Assembly: GCA_028282105.1 (NCBI GenBank)
Contig: JANQIO010000116.1
Span: 1 to 59,381, forward strand
Direction of reading: 5' to 3'
Length of the DNA stretch: 59,381 nucleotides
Source of the DNA: Halieaceae bacterium
GTDB lineage: Bacteria; Pseudomonadota; Gammaproteobacteria; Pseudomonadales; Halieaceae
In this document: one piece after another, positions 17,195-26,922 of the stretch
How positions within the stretch are numbered: position 1 is the stretch's first letter
How the letters are laid out: each line of letters opens with the position of its first letter
Notes under the pieces: generated by a model
Told to the model about the DNA's origin: nothing
The model's database searches: none
What the model saw: only the letters and a program-made list of their open reading frames with translations
Position numbers and translations under genes: made by a program

Positions 17195-18123
17195 ACAGGC
17201 CCTCGGTTCGTCAGCTCGAGTACTTCGTCGCCGTCTCCCGCTTCGGTAGCTTCCGGCGTGCCGCAGAAGAGCTGGACATCAGCCAGCCCACGATCACGGC
17301 GCAGATCGCCCAAATCGAAAAAACCCTGGATGTGGTGTTGTTCGAGCGTGGCCGTGGCGGCGCTACCCCCACACCCGCAGGGCGGCAGCTGCTGCCGATA
17401 GCGCGACGTATTCTCGAGGAGCTCGATAACCTGCTGGCCTCCGCCGGCGCAGCCAGCAGCGGTGCCGCGGTGTATCGCCTTGGTGTGAAGTCAACGCTGG
17501 GGCCCTACATCCTGCCGCGCATACTGCCCGGGGTGCATGCTCGCTACCGGGACCTCAAGCTCTACGTCCGTGAGGAAGCCCCCTCGCGGCTGGAGGCGGC
17601 CCTGGAAAACGGTGACCTGGACCTGGTACTCACCGCCCTGCCCACCAACTCCAGCGACCTGAACGGCGAGCAACTCCTGCGGGAGGAGATCAAGCTGGTG
17701 CTGCCCGCTGATCACAAGCTGGCAAAAAAACCGGTGCTGTATGGATCTGACCTGGCGGGCGCACAGATTCTCACTACCCAGGAAGGCCACAAACTGACTC
17801 GCATGGCAGAGCAGATCGCCACTCGCTTTGGGGCCGAGGTATTGCGCGACTACGAAGGCACCAGCCTGGATGCCCTCAGGCTAATGGTGGTGATGGGCAT
17901 GGGTATGGCTTTCCTGCCGGCACTGTACATCCGCTCGGAGATTAAGGAAGACTCCGCGCTGGTGGTGCGGGACATTGAAGGCGAATCCTTCGCGAGAATT
18001 ATCGGCCTGGCCTGGCGCGCCACCTCACCGGCGCGGGTATTCTATCGGCAGTTGGCCGAAGACATGCGCAACGTACTGCGGGAAGAACTGGGGGATGTTA
18101 TCCAGGTGCTGGACCGCAACTAG
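17191..18123 (+). CDS. LysR-family transcriptional regulator
   Basis: A 310-aa LysR regulator with the winged HTH at residues 5-62 ('VRQLEYFVAVSRFGSFRRAA', 'ISQPTITAQIAQIEKTL') and a periplasmic-binding-like effector domain. The effector half resembles the OxyR/hydrogen-peroxide-type group in outline but I see no conserved redox cysteines, so peroxide sensing is not supported. The start is a TTG overlapping the oxygenase stop. It most likely controls the oxygenase or a neighbour in response to an aromatic or isoprenoid compound; that is inferred from coupling. Its stop overlaps the convergent protease gene by 4 bp. Confidence 0.9.
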   Translation: MNRPSVRQLEYFVAVSRFGSFRRAAEELDISQPTITAQIAQIEKTLDVVLFERGRGGATPTPAGRQLLPIARRILEELDNLLASAGAASSGAAVYRLGVKSTLGPYILPRILPGVHARYRDLKLYVREEAPSRLEAALENGDLDLVLTALPTNSSDLNGEQLLREEIKLVLPADHKLAKKPVLYGSDLAGAQILTTQEGHKLTRMAEQIATRFGAEVLRDYEGTSLDALRLMVVMGMGMAFLPALYIRSEIKEDSALVVRDIEGESFARIIGLAWRATSPARVFYRQLAEDMRNVLREELGDVIQVLDRN

Positions 18124-18629
18124 CGGGCCGCCACCGCGGGCGACAGGCTACAGGCGGACAGTGCCAGCACCGGCGGTGATGCCGACACCGCAAACGGTGC
18201 CGCCTGGGTCAGCGCACTCATGCCCAGCAAATTGCGACCGCCCCGCGGCATCACAGCCACTTCCACCGGCCCGACCACACAATCGCTGCCCAGTTCCAGC
18301 GCGGGCAGTTCGTAGACGTCTACCGTTCGCACCCGGCCACTGGCCAGCCGCGCCGCTACCTGGCGCGCCAGCTTGGGGCGGGAGTGGTTAGACATGTCCT
18401 CAAAAAACTCCCGGCTCACCGTAATCATGCTGGCGCCGGTATCTAGCAGGAATTCACCAGACACGCCCCCAAGTTTACCTGTCACCGTGTAACTGCCGGC
18501 GCCGGTGGCGTGCAGGCTCACCTGATAAGCGAATGGCTCGAAAACCGCGTCCGCCCGGGCGTGATGGCCTGGCACTATCGATAGAGAAAAGCTGGCGAGG
18601 ACAATAAACGCTAGAGCGGATTGGCGCAT
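18120..18629 (-). CDS. Exported retropepsin-like aspartic protease
   Basis: A 169-aa protein with a signal peptide ('RQSALAFIVLASFSLSIV') and a single clan AA aspartic protease domain. The catalytic motif is 'FLLDTGASMITVS', and 'GRNLLGMSALTQ' supplies the C-terminal hydrophobic-hydrophobic-Gly block. One domain per chain means it should work as a dimer. ATG 18629 has a GGGAG site 7 bp upstream and is preferred over starts at 18650 and 18656, which lie inside the upstream inverted repeat. Confidence 0.83.
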   Translation of the reverse strand: MRQSALAFIVLASFSLSIVPGHHARADAVFEPFAYQVSLHATGAGSYTVTGKLGGVSGEFLLDTGASMITVSREFFEDMSNHSRPKLARQVAARLASGRVRTVDVYELPALELGSDCVVGPVEVAVMPRGGRNLLGMSALTQAAPFAVSASPPVLALSACSLSPAVAAR

Positions 18630-18642
18630 GACCTGTCTCCCT

Positions 18643-18666
18643 TTGCACATATGCATGTATGTGCAA
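18643..18666 (-). promoter_or_regulatory. Perfect 9-bp inverted repeat just upstream of the protease ribosome site
   Basis: Arms TTGCACATA (18643-18651) and TATGTGCAA (18658-18666) are separated by six bases. The repeat ends 2 bp before the GGGAG ribosome site of the retropepsin gene. It could be a regulator operator or, in the mRNA, a hairpin that affects initiation. I cannot tell which. Confidence 0.7.
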
Positions 18667-18780
18667 GTTTCGAGCCATGCCTAAGCCATTGATTTTATTG
18701 AAGTTAAAGTCGTGCAAGAAGAAAAAGACGCACTATAATAGGGCGTGTTGCACCACGGCCGCGCAGAGCCTGAGGGCCGA

Positions 18781-18818
18781 CGCTATCGATAGCGCTCTAT
18801 AGATAGTTTTTATCTATA
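18781..18818. promoter_or_regulatory. Two adjacent palindromes in the promoter region of the small exported protein
   Basis: CGCTATCGATAGCG (18781-18794) is a perfect 14-bp palindrome. It is followed by arms TATAGATA (18798-18805) and TATCTATA (18811-18818) around a GTTTT loop. They lie 96-133 bp upstream of the small exported protein gene, in a gap of about 285 bp between divergent genes. The DNA is much more AT-rich than its surroundings. They are likely operator or promoter elements of the plus-strand gene. Confidence 0.6.
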
Positions 18819-18913
18819 TAAATCTCTGGCGGTTTGTAGCAGCAATCGACTAATACCTGACTAAACTACTCAACATTCGCGCAATCAAGCGCACTCACCT
18901 AGAGGCACACACT

Positions 18914-19270
18914 ATGTTCAAAGCAGTACTCAGCGCCGGTATCGCCGCAGCATGCCTGGCAATGCCAGCACTTGCAGAACACAGCACCGAGACCACCGCC
19001 AAAGTTTGGCAGGTCGACACCTCTGGCCGCCCGCCTTTCAAGCGCACCCTGGTTGATATGCCGGTAGTAGACACTGCCAGTATGGAGCTTGACGCGTCCA
19101 ACGTGGAAACCGAACTGGTCTGGACTGCCGACTTCAGCGGCGCGCCGCCCTTCAAGCGCACCCTGCAGGAAGTACCGGTGATTGACGCCGCCAGCCTGGA
19201 GGCCGATATCGAAGGTGAAGTGTCACGCGCTGTGAAGGCCAAGCCCTTCTTCAAGCCGCGTCACCATTAA
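18914..19270 (+). CDS. Small exported protein with two internal repeats
   Basis: I do not recognise the family. The 118-aa product has a signal peptide (cleavage likely after 'PALA') and two copies of a unit of about 45 residues: 'VWQVDTSGRPPFKRTL' then 'PVVDTASMELD', and 'VWTADFSGAPPFKRTL' then 'PVIDAASLEAD'. The tail is basic ('KAKPFFKPRHH'). It has its own upstream AT-rich palindromic region and a strong terminator downstream, so it is a monocistronic, probably well-expressed gene. The PPFKRTL core in both copies suggests a repeated binding surface. Confidence 0.8.
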   Translation: MFKAVLSAGIAAACLAMPALAEHSTETTAKVWQVDTSGRPPFKRTLVDMPVVDTASMELDASNVETELVWTADFSGAPPFKRTLQEVPVIDAASLEADIEGEVSRAVKAKPFFKPRHH

Positions 19271-19400
19271 TCCCCTGTTCTGTCACTCTGGATCGACGCA
19301 ACACCCGGGTGGCAGACTTTTTAGAATTCTAGGAGTTCATTGGTAGACCCCTGTCGGGGGCGTGGAGGCCCCCACCTAGCAACACCCGACCACCACCTCT

Positions 19401-19428
19401 GGGCAGACCACAGTCTGCCCCTTTTTTT
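19401..19428 (+). terminator. Rho-independent terminator after the small exported protein gene
   Basis: A perfect 8-bp stem GGGCAGAC/GTCTGCCC with a CACA loop is followed by seven T residues. It faces the plus strand and lies 130 bp after the stop at 19270. Between them is a further GC-rich hairpin (GGGGGC/GCCCCC near 19354-19371) that may be part of a longer structured 3' end. Confidence 0.92.
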
Positions 19429-19439
19429 GCCTGGCGTTT

Positions 19440-20210
19440 TTAGCGCACCTGTACTGTGACAGGAATATAGTAGTTCTGGATGGCGCTGAGCCGACCATTG
19501 GACTGCAGCTCTGACAAGGCATCGTTGAGCTGTCGTAACAGGGCAGCGTTCCCCTTTCGTACTGCCCATGCCAGTTCCTCGCGGGTCAGCGGGCGGTAGA
19601 GACTCAGCAAATCCTGGTTGTCACGGGCAGACGCCAGGTTCCAACTGGTCGGTGCATCGTGGATGTAAACGTCTACCTGCCGCGAACGCAGCGCCTGGAA
19701 AGCCTCGTCGGGAGAATTGTAGAGCCGCAACTCGGCCAGCGGGTAGTTGGCCTGTACGTAGGTCTGGCCGGTGGTACCTGCCTCCACGGCGATCTTCACC
19801 CCTTTCTGGAACAGGGCCCGGGGATAGGCCAACTGGCCGGCACGCTCAGCCAGGATGATGCCCATCTGGCCGATTTGCATGAACGACCTCGCGAAGTCCA
19901 CCTGCGCGCTGCGTTCCGGGGTGATGCTGTAGCCACCCATGACCACATCGACCTGACCGCTGTTGAGGGCGTCGATGTACTGGGTGCTGGTCATCTCGAC
20001 AAACTCCACCGGCCGACCGAGGATCATGCCCACCTCGCGGGCATTGTCCACCTCAATACCGCGTAGCTTGCCGTCCTGCTTGAAGGCCAGTGGCATGTAG
20101 TCCGGTGAGAGCGCCACGCGCAGCGGTTCGGCGAAGGTCAGGGAAACGCTGAAGGTAAGGGCGAGTGCCGCCAGGGCGCGCAGCAACATCGAGGGCTTGC
20201 GGTTGGTCAT
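19440..20210 (-). CDS. Family 3 periplasmic solute-binding protein
   Basis: A 256-aa exported protein of the amino-acid ABC transporter binding-protein fold (SBP_bac_3). Signal peptide ends at 'LTFA-EPLRVALSPDY'; 'PLAFKQDGKLRGIEVDNARE' and 'NSGQVDVVMGGYSITPERSAQVDFARSF' are the classical lobes. No permease or ATPase gene is adjacent, so it could be an orphan binding protein or a receptor. It is convergent with the terminator described above. Confidence 0.9.
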   Translation of the reverse strand: MTNRKPSMLLRALAALALTFSVSLTFAEPLRVALSPDYMPLAFKQDGKLRGIEVDNAREVGMILGRPVEFVEMTSTQYIDALNSGQVDVVMGGYSITPERSAQVDFARSFMQIGQMGIILAERAGQLAYPRALFQKGVKIAVEAGTTGQTYVQANYPLAELRLYNSPDEAFQALRSRQVDVYIHDAPTSWNLASARDNQDLLSLYRPLTREELAWAVRKGNAALLRQLNDALSELQSNGRLSAIQNYYIPVTVQVR

Positions 20211-20303
20211 GGATACTCCTGATGATTGAGCCGTGCCGGCATTCTAAGGCATTCCTTCCACTGCCGTCATGACGGCGGGCTATAGTAAGGGGAGAGGTTT
20301 GCC

Positions 20304-21065
20304 ATGATGGAACTGCGGTCCAGAATCCTGGTGTTTGCCACCCTGCTCGCCCTTGGGCTGGGCGGCGGTCCTGCACTTGGCGAGCGTCAGACGCCGCGGC
20401 CGGAGCCTTTCAAGGAAGCACGCATGGATATGCTCGACGCCATCCGCGATTCGACCCGCGACACCGCCGACTACACCGGCAGCACACGGCTCGCTGCGCG
20501 CGTACTGGAAGCGATGGCGAGTGTGCCCCGTCACGCCTTCGTCGGCGAGGAGTTGCAGTCACGTGCCTACGTGAACAGCGCCCTGCCTATCACTCACGGG
20601 CAGACCATCTCGCAGCCCTTTATCGTTGCCCTGATGACAGACTTCCTCTCACCGCAGCCCGAGCATGTGGTACTGGAAGTCGGCACCGGCTCGGGCTACC
20701 AGGCCGCGGTACTGTCCGGGCTGGTGGAACATATCTACAGCATTGAGATTATCGCCGGTCTCAGCGAGTCCGCCGGCCGGGTACTCAATGAGCTCGGCTA
20801 CGACAACATCAGCCTGCGAGTAGGCGACGGCTATGCGGGCTGGCCGGAGCGGGCGCCCTTTGACAGCATCATCGTGACGGCGGCGGCGCCCCACATCCCG
20901 GCGCCCCTGGTGGAGCAGCTCAAACCCGGCGGCCGCATGATCATCCCGGTCGACAACGGCCGCGGCTTCCAGCAGTTGATTCTGGTGGAGAAAAAAGCCG
21001 ACGGCAGCACCCGGGAACGGGATGTGCTGCCGGTACGCTTCGTACCGCTCACCGGAGAGCGTTAG
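20304..21065 (+). CDS. pcm: Exported protein-L-isoaspartate O-methyltransferase
   Basis: PIMT methylates isoaspartyl residues in damaged proteins, starting their repair. The 253-aa protein has 'YVNSALPITHGQTISQPFIV', the SAM motif 'VLEVGTGSGYQAAVLSGL' and 'DSIIVTAAAPHIP', all diagnostic. Unlike the usual cytosolic enzyme (about 210 aa) it starts with a signal peptide (about 27 residues, ending near 'PALGE'). Start may be 20304 or the next ATG. It is divergent from the solute-binding gene. Confidence 0.9.
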   Translation: MMELRSRILVFATLLALGLGGGPALGERQTPRPEPFKEARMDMLDAIRDSTRDTADYTGSTRLAARVLEAMASVPRHAFVGEELQSRAYVNSALPITHGQTISQPFIVALMTDFLSPQPEHVVLEVGTGSGYQAAVLSGLVEHIYSIEIIAGLSESAGRVLNELGYDNISLRVGDGYAGWPERAPFDSIIVTAAAPHIPAPLVEQLKPGGRMIIPVDNGRGFQQLILVEKKADGSTRERDVLPVRFVPLTGER

Positions 21066-21502
21066 CGAGGCGGCTCAAACACCTCGCGGAAATTGAATGC
21101 TGCGGGAGTGGGGCCGTCGCTGCGCAGCAGCGCCAGGCGCTCACCCGCCTCCTCCTCGCCGGGTATATGGCCGGCGGGAATCCACCACAACACAACGTAA
21201 GCCTGTTCCATGCGCTCGAACCACTCGCCGCGGCGCTTCATAATTTCCAGGTGGGCGGGGCCGAACACGAACGCCTTGAGCGCCTCAAAAGACTCCCACA
21301 CCGACATATTAATCAGGGTGGTATCGCCGAACGGGCGGATGCTGGTGGCGTCTCCCTCCTCGTCCTGCAGGCGCCACACAAAGCCCGGGGCGTCATCGGC
21401 AATGGCGTTGACGCGGTCGATATTGGCGACGAATTCGGCCATCACGGGGTCTTCGTACTCGCCGCGCATATGGGCGATGTTGAGCTGTGCCAGGTGATAC
21501 AT
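21062..21502 (-). CDS. DUF3291 domain protein
   Basis: A 146-aa protein starting 'MYHLAQLNIAHMRGEYEDPVM', with 'FVANIDRVNAIADDAPGFVWRL', 'INMSVWESFEALKAFVF' and 'YVVLWWIPAGHIP', which are DUF3291 marks (a ferredoxin-like, monooxygenase-like alpha+beta fold). ATG 21502 has a GGGAGGA site. It overlaps the upstream membrane-protein gene by one base (TGATG), so the two are coupled. A longer frame exists upstream but has no family match. Its stop overlaps that of pcm by 4 bp. Confidence 0.85.
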   Translation of the reverse strand: MYHLAQLNIAHMRGEYEDPVMAEFVANIDRVNAIADDAPGFVWRLQDEEGDATSIRPFGDTTLINMSVWESFEALKAFVFGPAHLEIMKRRGEWFERMEQAYVVLWWIPAGHIPGEEEAGERLALLRSDGPTPAAFNFREVFEPPR

Positions 21503-21948
21503 CAGTCCTCCCAGGAAATACGCACGCCGAGCCGGGTCACTTCCACCACCGGCGGGCGTCGGTCCGTGAGCAGGCGGATGGCGGAAAAGCCGCCGCTCAA
21601 CAACAGTACGGAACCGCCGCCAATCAACAGCCCCAGCTTGCTGGTAGGCTCCGGCGACACCACCGCCGCCACTACCATCCACAGGCCCACACCGGACAGG
21701 CCCAGGGACACGCCAACCCCGGCCCACTCCCGACGCGCCAGGCCGGCGGCACGGCCCATGCCGAGAATAGACTGGTTGGCGGGGTCGAGGCCGATCTCGG
21801 CATCATCCACAACCAGCACTTCGCGCTCGTCCCGGTAAGCCAACGCCAACTGCTCCAGCCAGCCCGGCTCAGACGTGCGAATAGTCAGGGCAGCGCCGTT
21901 GCCAGCGCCTGTGTTATCGGGGTCTGACTCGACCTGATCTGATGTCAA
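21502..21948 (-). CDS. Small membrane protein of unknown function (TTG start)
   Basis: I do not recognise the family. The start is a TTG at 21948 preceded by a perfect AGGAGG nine bases upstream, which decides it; the open frame runs further upstream without a good site. The 148-aa product has a soluble N-terminal part ('EPGWLEQLALAYRDEREVLVVDDAEI'), then two membrane segments at about residues 82-100 and 105-122, and a basic C-terminal segment ending 'VEVTRLGVRISWED'. It is translationally coupled to DUF3291. Confidence 0.72.
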   Translation of the reverse strand: MTSDQVESDPDNTGAGNGAALTIRTSEPGWLEQLALAYRDEREVLVVDDAEIGLDPANQSILGMGRAAGLARREWAGVGVSLGLSGVGLWMVVAAVVSPEPTSKLGLLIGGGSVLLLSGGFSAIRLLTDRRPPVVEVTRLGVRISWED

Positions 21949-21988
21949 GGGCCTGGACCTCCTCGCCGCTGGCGGCGCTTGGTTGCGA

Positions 21989-23209
21989 CTACTTCTGGCT
22001 CCGACCCTTGCCGGCAGCGATGCGCAGGCGCAGGGCGTTGAGCTTGATGAAGCCCTCGGCATCAGCCTGGTCGTAGGCCCCGGCGTCGTCTTCGAAGGTG
22101 GCAATGCTCTCGTCAAACAGGCTGTCCTCGCTCTTGCGACCCACCACTTCCACATTGCCCTTATAGAGTTTCAGTCGCACGGTACCGTTCACCGGCGCCT
22201 GGGAGGCATCAATCGCCGCCTGCAGGATCTTGCGTTCCGGTGACCACCAGTAGCCGTTGTAGATGAGCTTGGCATAGCGCGGCATCAACTCGTCCTTCAG
22301 ATGCGCGACTTCCCGATCCAGGGTCAGTGATTCGATGGCCCGGTGCGCCTTCAACATAATCGTGCCCCCGGGAGTCTCATAGCATCCACGGGACTTCATA
22401 CCCACGTAGCGGTTCTCTACCAGGTCGGCGCGGCCAATGCCATTGGCGCCGCCGATTTCGTTAAGCTTCGCCAACACCTGGGCGGGGGACAATGCGGCGC
22501 CGTCGATACCGACGATATCACCAGCGCGATAGTCGAGCTCGATGTAGGTCGGCGAGTCCGGCGCAGCCTCGGGGCTGACGCTCCAGCGCCACATGTCCTC
22601 CTCCGGCTCCCACCAGGGATCTTCCAGATTGCCGCCCTCGTAGGAGATATGCAGCAGGTTGGCGTCCATGGAATACGGTGACTTCTTCTTGCCGGAAGCA
22701 AAGTCCACCGGGATATCGTGCTGCTCGCAGTAGGCCATCAGGGACTCGCGGGAACCCAGGTCCCATTCGCGCCAGGGTGAAATGACCTGGATTCCCGGCG
22801 CCAGCGCGTAGGCGCCCAGCTCAAAGCGTACCTGGTCATTACCCTTGCCAGTGGCGCCGTGGGAAATCGCATCGGCGCCGGTCTCGGCGGCAATCTCTAC
22901 CAGGCGTTTGGCGATCAGCGGCCTGGCAATACTCGTCCCCAGCAGGTACTCACCCTCGTACAGGGTATTGGCCCGGAACATGGGGTAGACGAAATCGCGG
23001 ACGTACTCTTCGCAGAGATCTTCGATAAAGATTTCCTTGACGCCCAGGGCCTCGGCCTTGGCACGGGCCGGCTCCACCTCCTCGCCCTGGCCGATATCGG
23101 CGGTAAACGTTACCACCTCGCAGTCGTAGGTTTCCTGAAGCCATCGCACGATGACGGAGGTGTCCAGGCCGCCGGAATAGGCGAGCACGACTTTGTTGAT
23201 GTCGCTCAT
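21989..23209 (-). CDS. argG: Argininosuccinate synthase
   Basis: ArgG joins citrulline and aspartate using ATP, the penultimate step of arginine synthesis. The 406-aa protein carries the N-type ATP pyrophosphatase loop '[17 protein letters not shown]', '[14 protein letters not shown]', '[17 protein letters not shown]' and '[17 protein letters not shown]'. Its length is normal. It is divergent from pyrC with 108 bp between the two starts, which must hold both promoters. Confidence 0.97.
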   Translation of the reverse strand: MSDINKVVLAYSGGLDTSVIVRWLQETYDCEVVTFTADIGQGEEVEPARAKAEALGVKEIFIEDLCEEYVRDFVYPMFRANTLYEGEYLLGTSIARPLIAKRLVEIAAETGADAISHGATGKGNDQVRFELGAYALAPGIQVISPWREWDLGSRESLMAYCEQHDIPVDFASGKKKSPYSMDANLLHISYEGGNLEDPWWEPEEDMWRWSVSPEAAPDSPTYIELDYRAGDIVGIDGAALSPAQVLAKLNEIGGANGIGRADLVENRYVGMKSRGCYETPGGTIMLKAHRAIESLTLDREVAHLKDELMPRYAKLIYNGYWWSPERKILQAAIDASQAPVNGTVRLKLYKGNVEVVGRKSEDSLFDESIATFEDDAGAYDQADAEGFIKLNALRLRIAAGKGRSQK

Positions 23210-23317
23210 GATGTTCCCCTTAAAAATGGCGGCTAAGTGTACGCGGCCACCCCACTCGCTTCAATCAACCTGCTGATTCGGGTAGCATTTGCGGGCACCT
23301 CGCGATCCGGAAATACC

Positions 23318-24351
23318 GTGACTGAACTCACCCTCACTCGCCCTGACGATTGGCATGTCCACCTGCGCGACGGCGCAGCCCTCTCCCACACCTGCGCCGA
23401 CATGGCACGCTACATGGGCCGCGCCATCGTCATGCCCAACCTGACGCCGCCGGTCACCAACGTGGCACTGGCCGCCGCTTACCGGGACCGCATCCTGGCC
23501 GCGCAGCAGGGTCTGCCGCGGCAGTTCGAACCACTGATGGTGCTGTACCTCACCGACCAGACCACCGAAGCGGACATCGCCGAGGCCGCCGCCAGCGATT
23601 TCGTGCACGCCGTAAAACTCTACCCCGCAGGCGCCACCACCAACAGTGACGCCGGCGTGGCAGACCTGTCGGCGCTGTACCCGGTCATCGGCGCCATGGA
23701 AGCGCACGACCTGCCGCTGCTGATTCATGGCGAGGTCACCGATCACGCGGTGGACATCTATGATCGTGAGGCCGTTTTTATCGAACAACACCTGCGTCCG
23801 ATTGTCGCCAGTTTTCCGCGGCTGAGGGTGGTGCTGGAACACATTACCACTGAGGATGCCGTCGATTTTGTGGCCGGCGCCGGCGACCGGGTGGCGGCAA
23901 CCATCACCGCCCACCACCTGCTCTACAACCGCAATCATATGCTGGTCGGTGGTATCCGCCCGCATTACTACTGCCTGCCGATTCTCAAGCGCAACCGTCA
24001 CCAGCTGGCGTTGATCGAGGCGGCTACCACCGGCAATCCGAAGTTCTTCCTGGGTACCGATTCCGCACCGCACGATACCGGAGAGAAGGAATCGGCCTGC
24101 GGCTGTGCCGGTTGCTACACCGCCCACGCTGCGCTTGAAATGTATGCGGAAGTGTTTGAAGAAGCCGGTGCGCTGGACAGGCTGGAAGGTTTCGCGAGCT
24201 TCTATGGCGCCGATTTCTACGGCCTGCCCCGCAATACCGACAGCATCACCCTGACCAGACAGGCCTGGGAAATCCCCGCACAGCTCGCCATGGGCGCGGG
24301 AAGCATGACCCCACTACGCGCAGGTGAAACGATTCCCTGGACCGTCCAGAC

Positions 24352-24355
<4 letters not shown>
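23318..24355 (+). CDS. pyrC: Dihydroorotase
   Basis: PyrC closes carbamoyl aspartate to dihydroorotate in pyrimidine synthesis. The 345-aa protein has the zinc ligands His13 and His15 ('WHVHLRDG'), carboxylated Lys100 ('AVKLYPAG'), His137 ('LIHGEV'), His175 ('LEHITT') and Asp248 ('GTDSAPH'), each offset by two or three residues from E. coli PyrC. The GTG start at 23318 follows ATCCGGA; the longer frame upstream adds residues that the family lacks. The stop overlaps the next gene as GTGA. Confidence 0.96.
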
Positions 24356-25183
<828 letters not shown>

Positions 25184-25200
25184 TCCGGCGCGGCGTCGGC

Positions 25201-26922
25201 TTAGTAGATCGCCTGCATGAGGAGCTGCAGGTTACGTCGATCGCGCTCCCCCTTCATCAGCTGCTTAAGCCTGGGCTTGATGTCCGGGTTGCTGTCGGCC
25301 TGGCTGGCCAGGCTTTCGATGGCCGCCCGCCGTACCGGCTGCTCGCGATCGCGAGCGGCGAACTCCATCACCGTATCGACGCTCTGATCACTCATGGCCT
25401 GGCGGCCCATGGCCTGTAGTGCGGCCACCTGCACCCCGGTATCACGCTCCGTGGCGAGGTGGTCCCGCAGGGTTTCCTCCGCCACCGGTGAAGGCAGCCT
25501 GCCCAGGGCTTCAGCGGCCCGGGTTCTGAGGGTAGTGTCATCACGCCCAAGGAAGTCACTCACCCCATCCACCAACGCCAGGTTGCCACTGTTGCCTACC
25601 GCAGTGATCAGCGCAGCGGCACGCTCCTCGCTGGTGGTGGCGTAGAGCTGGGTCATCAGCCGCTCGGACAGGGCAAGGCCAAATTCACTGTCGCTCTGCT
25701 GCCTGGCGATGATCCCCAGCATCAGCATGGCGGTGTTGGCGATCTCCGCATCATCACCCACCAACTCCACATTTTCCGCATAGGCGAACAGGGCTTCGAG
25801 CTCGGCTTCGGCAATCGGGTGCTCGGCGTATTTCAAGGCCTGCAGACTGCGGAAACGCGCCTGGTCATCCAGTTCCGTATCGACTGCCAGGTCGGTGAGC
25901 AACTGATGCGCCGCCGCGGTGTCAGCCTGGCCCACGGCCAGCAGCAGCGAGCGCTCGAAGTCGTCGCCTATCAGCCCGCCGCGAATCTGCTCGCCGATGG
26001 CCAGCAGGTATTGATCATTGTCGTAGAGAAAGGCTTTGAGCTCCTCCCGGGGCGCACCTTCCAGGGCGGCGAGCTCCCGAAGAAAGTCTTCCACGGTGGC
26101 CAGCGGCTCGCGGGGCTCAGGCGGGTAGATCAATTCATCGGGTATAGGCGGCCACTCGAGAGGGTTCAAGGGCAGCTCCGGTAAGCGCGCCGAGGCGGGA
26201 ATCGGCTGCTGGCTGCGCTCCAGGAGCAGGCGCTGGCGCACGCGGATGCTCAGGTCGGACCCACCCTGCAGCTCAATATCCGAACGCCCGGATACCTCCG
26301 TATGCCAGCAGCGGTCGCCCAGGAAGCTGAATTCATCGGCATGGATAATCACCTCCGACAGATCGAAGGTGGTCCCGCTGGTGGCGCGCAGGCGTGTGTA
26401 AGTTTCCTTGGACCGCAGCCGCGTGCCGTCCGGCAGGCGCACATAGCGCGCCCGGTACTGGCCCACGGTATCCGCCTCCAGCACCGTGTAGTCAGCGGGA
26501 TTGGCATCTGCGGGTGGCGGATTCAGGTGCAGGGTCTGGTAGATGCCTTTGAGCTTGTCGCGATCATCCGGTTTGAGATTGGCGTTGTAATGCCAATCGG
26601 TGACCCGGCCGGTGCGGCGGCTGATGCGGGCGGCAAACGGCACGCTGTACACCGGTGAGCTGCCGTCCTGGCCGTCCAGATTCAGGCTAGGTTCCACCAG
26701 TTCCAGGCCTACCCAGTAGTGTTCTGCTTCTGAGAGCAATTCCCGGTATAGCAGCAAGCCCTGGATCTGCAGGCGGCTGAGGGAAGAACCCTGCGGCAGC
26801 GCGAACTGTGTGGTGCTCAGGGAGTCGAAGCGCTGGGCTGCGAGGCAGCTTTCTGCAAAGGCCGGTCCCGCCGGGGCCACGAGCAGGGACGCCAGCAGGA
26901 GCGCTCGCAACCACCCCGCCAC
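25201..26922 (-). CDS. Exported HEAT-repeat protein with vitellogenin-N-like N-terminal region
   Basis: A 573-aa protein with a signal peptide (cleavage near 'AFA-ES'). Residues about 48-235 are beta-rich and follow the order of the vitellogenin/apolipoprotein N-module: 'LQIQGLLLYREL', 'PFAARISRRTGRVTDWHY', 'LKGIYQTLHL', 'YTVLEADTVGQYRARYV', 'SKETYTRLRA'. From about residue 290 the protein is entirely helical, with HEAT-like pairs such as 'TLRTRAAEALGRLPSPVAEE' and 'VQVAALQAMGRQAMSDQSV'. That barrel-plus-helical-arch layout is that of large lipid-transfer proteins; here it is inference from pattern, not from a search. GTG 26922 overlaps the stop of the upstream lipoprotein gene (TAGTG). It ends convergently with the DUF5522 gene. 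Confidence 0.72.
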   Translation of the reverse strand: MAGWLRALLLASLLVAPAGPAFAESCLAAQRFDSLSTTQFALPQGSSLSRLQIQGLLLYRELLSEAEHYWVGLELVEPSLNLDGQDGSSPVYSVPFAARISRRTGRVTDWHYNANLKPDDRDKLKGIYQTLHLNPPPADANPADYTVLEADTVGQYRARYVRLPDGTRLRSKETYTRLRATSGTTFDLSEVIIHADEFSFLGDRCWHTEVSGRSDIELQGGSDLSIRVRQRLLLERSQQPIPASARLPELPLNPLEWPPIPDELIYPPEPREPLATVEDFLRELAALEGAPREELKAFLYDNDQYLLAIGEQIRGGLIGDDFERSLLLAVGQADTAAAHQLLTDLAVDTELDDQARFRSLQALKYAEHPIAEAELEALFAYAENVELVGDDAEIANTAMLMLGIIARQQSDSEFGLALSERLMTQLYATTSEERAAALITAVGNSGNLALVDGVSDFLGRDDTTLRTRAAEALGRLPSPVAEETLRDHLATERDTGVQVAALQAMGRQAMSDQSVDTVMEFAARDREQPVRRAAIESLASQADSNPDIKPRLKQLMKGERDRRNLQLLMQAIY

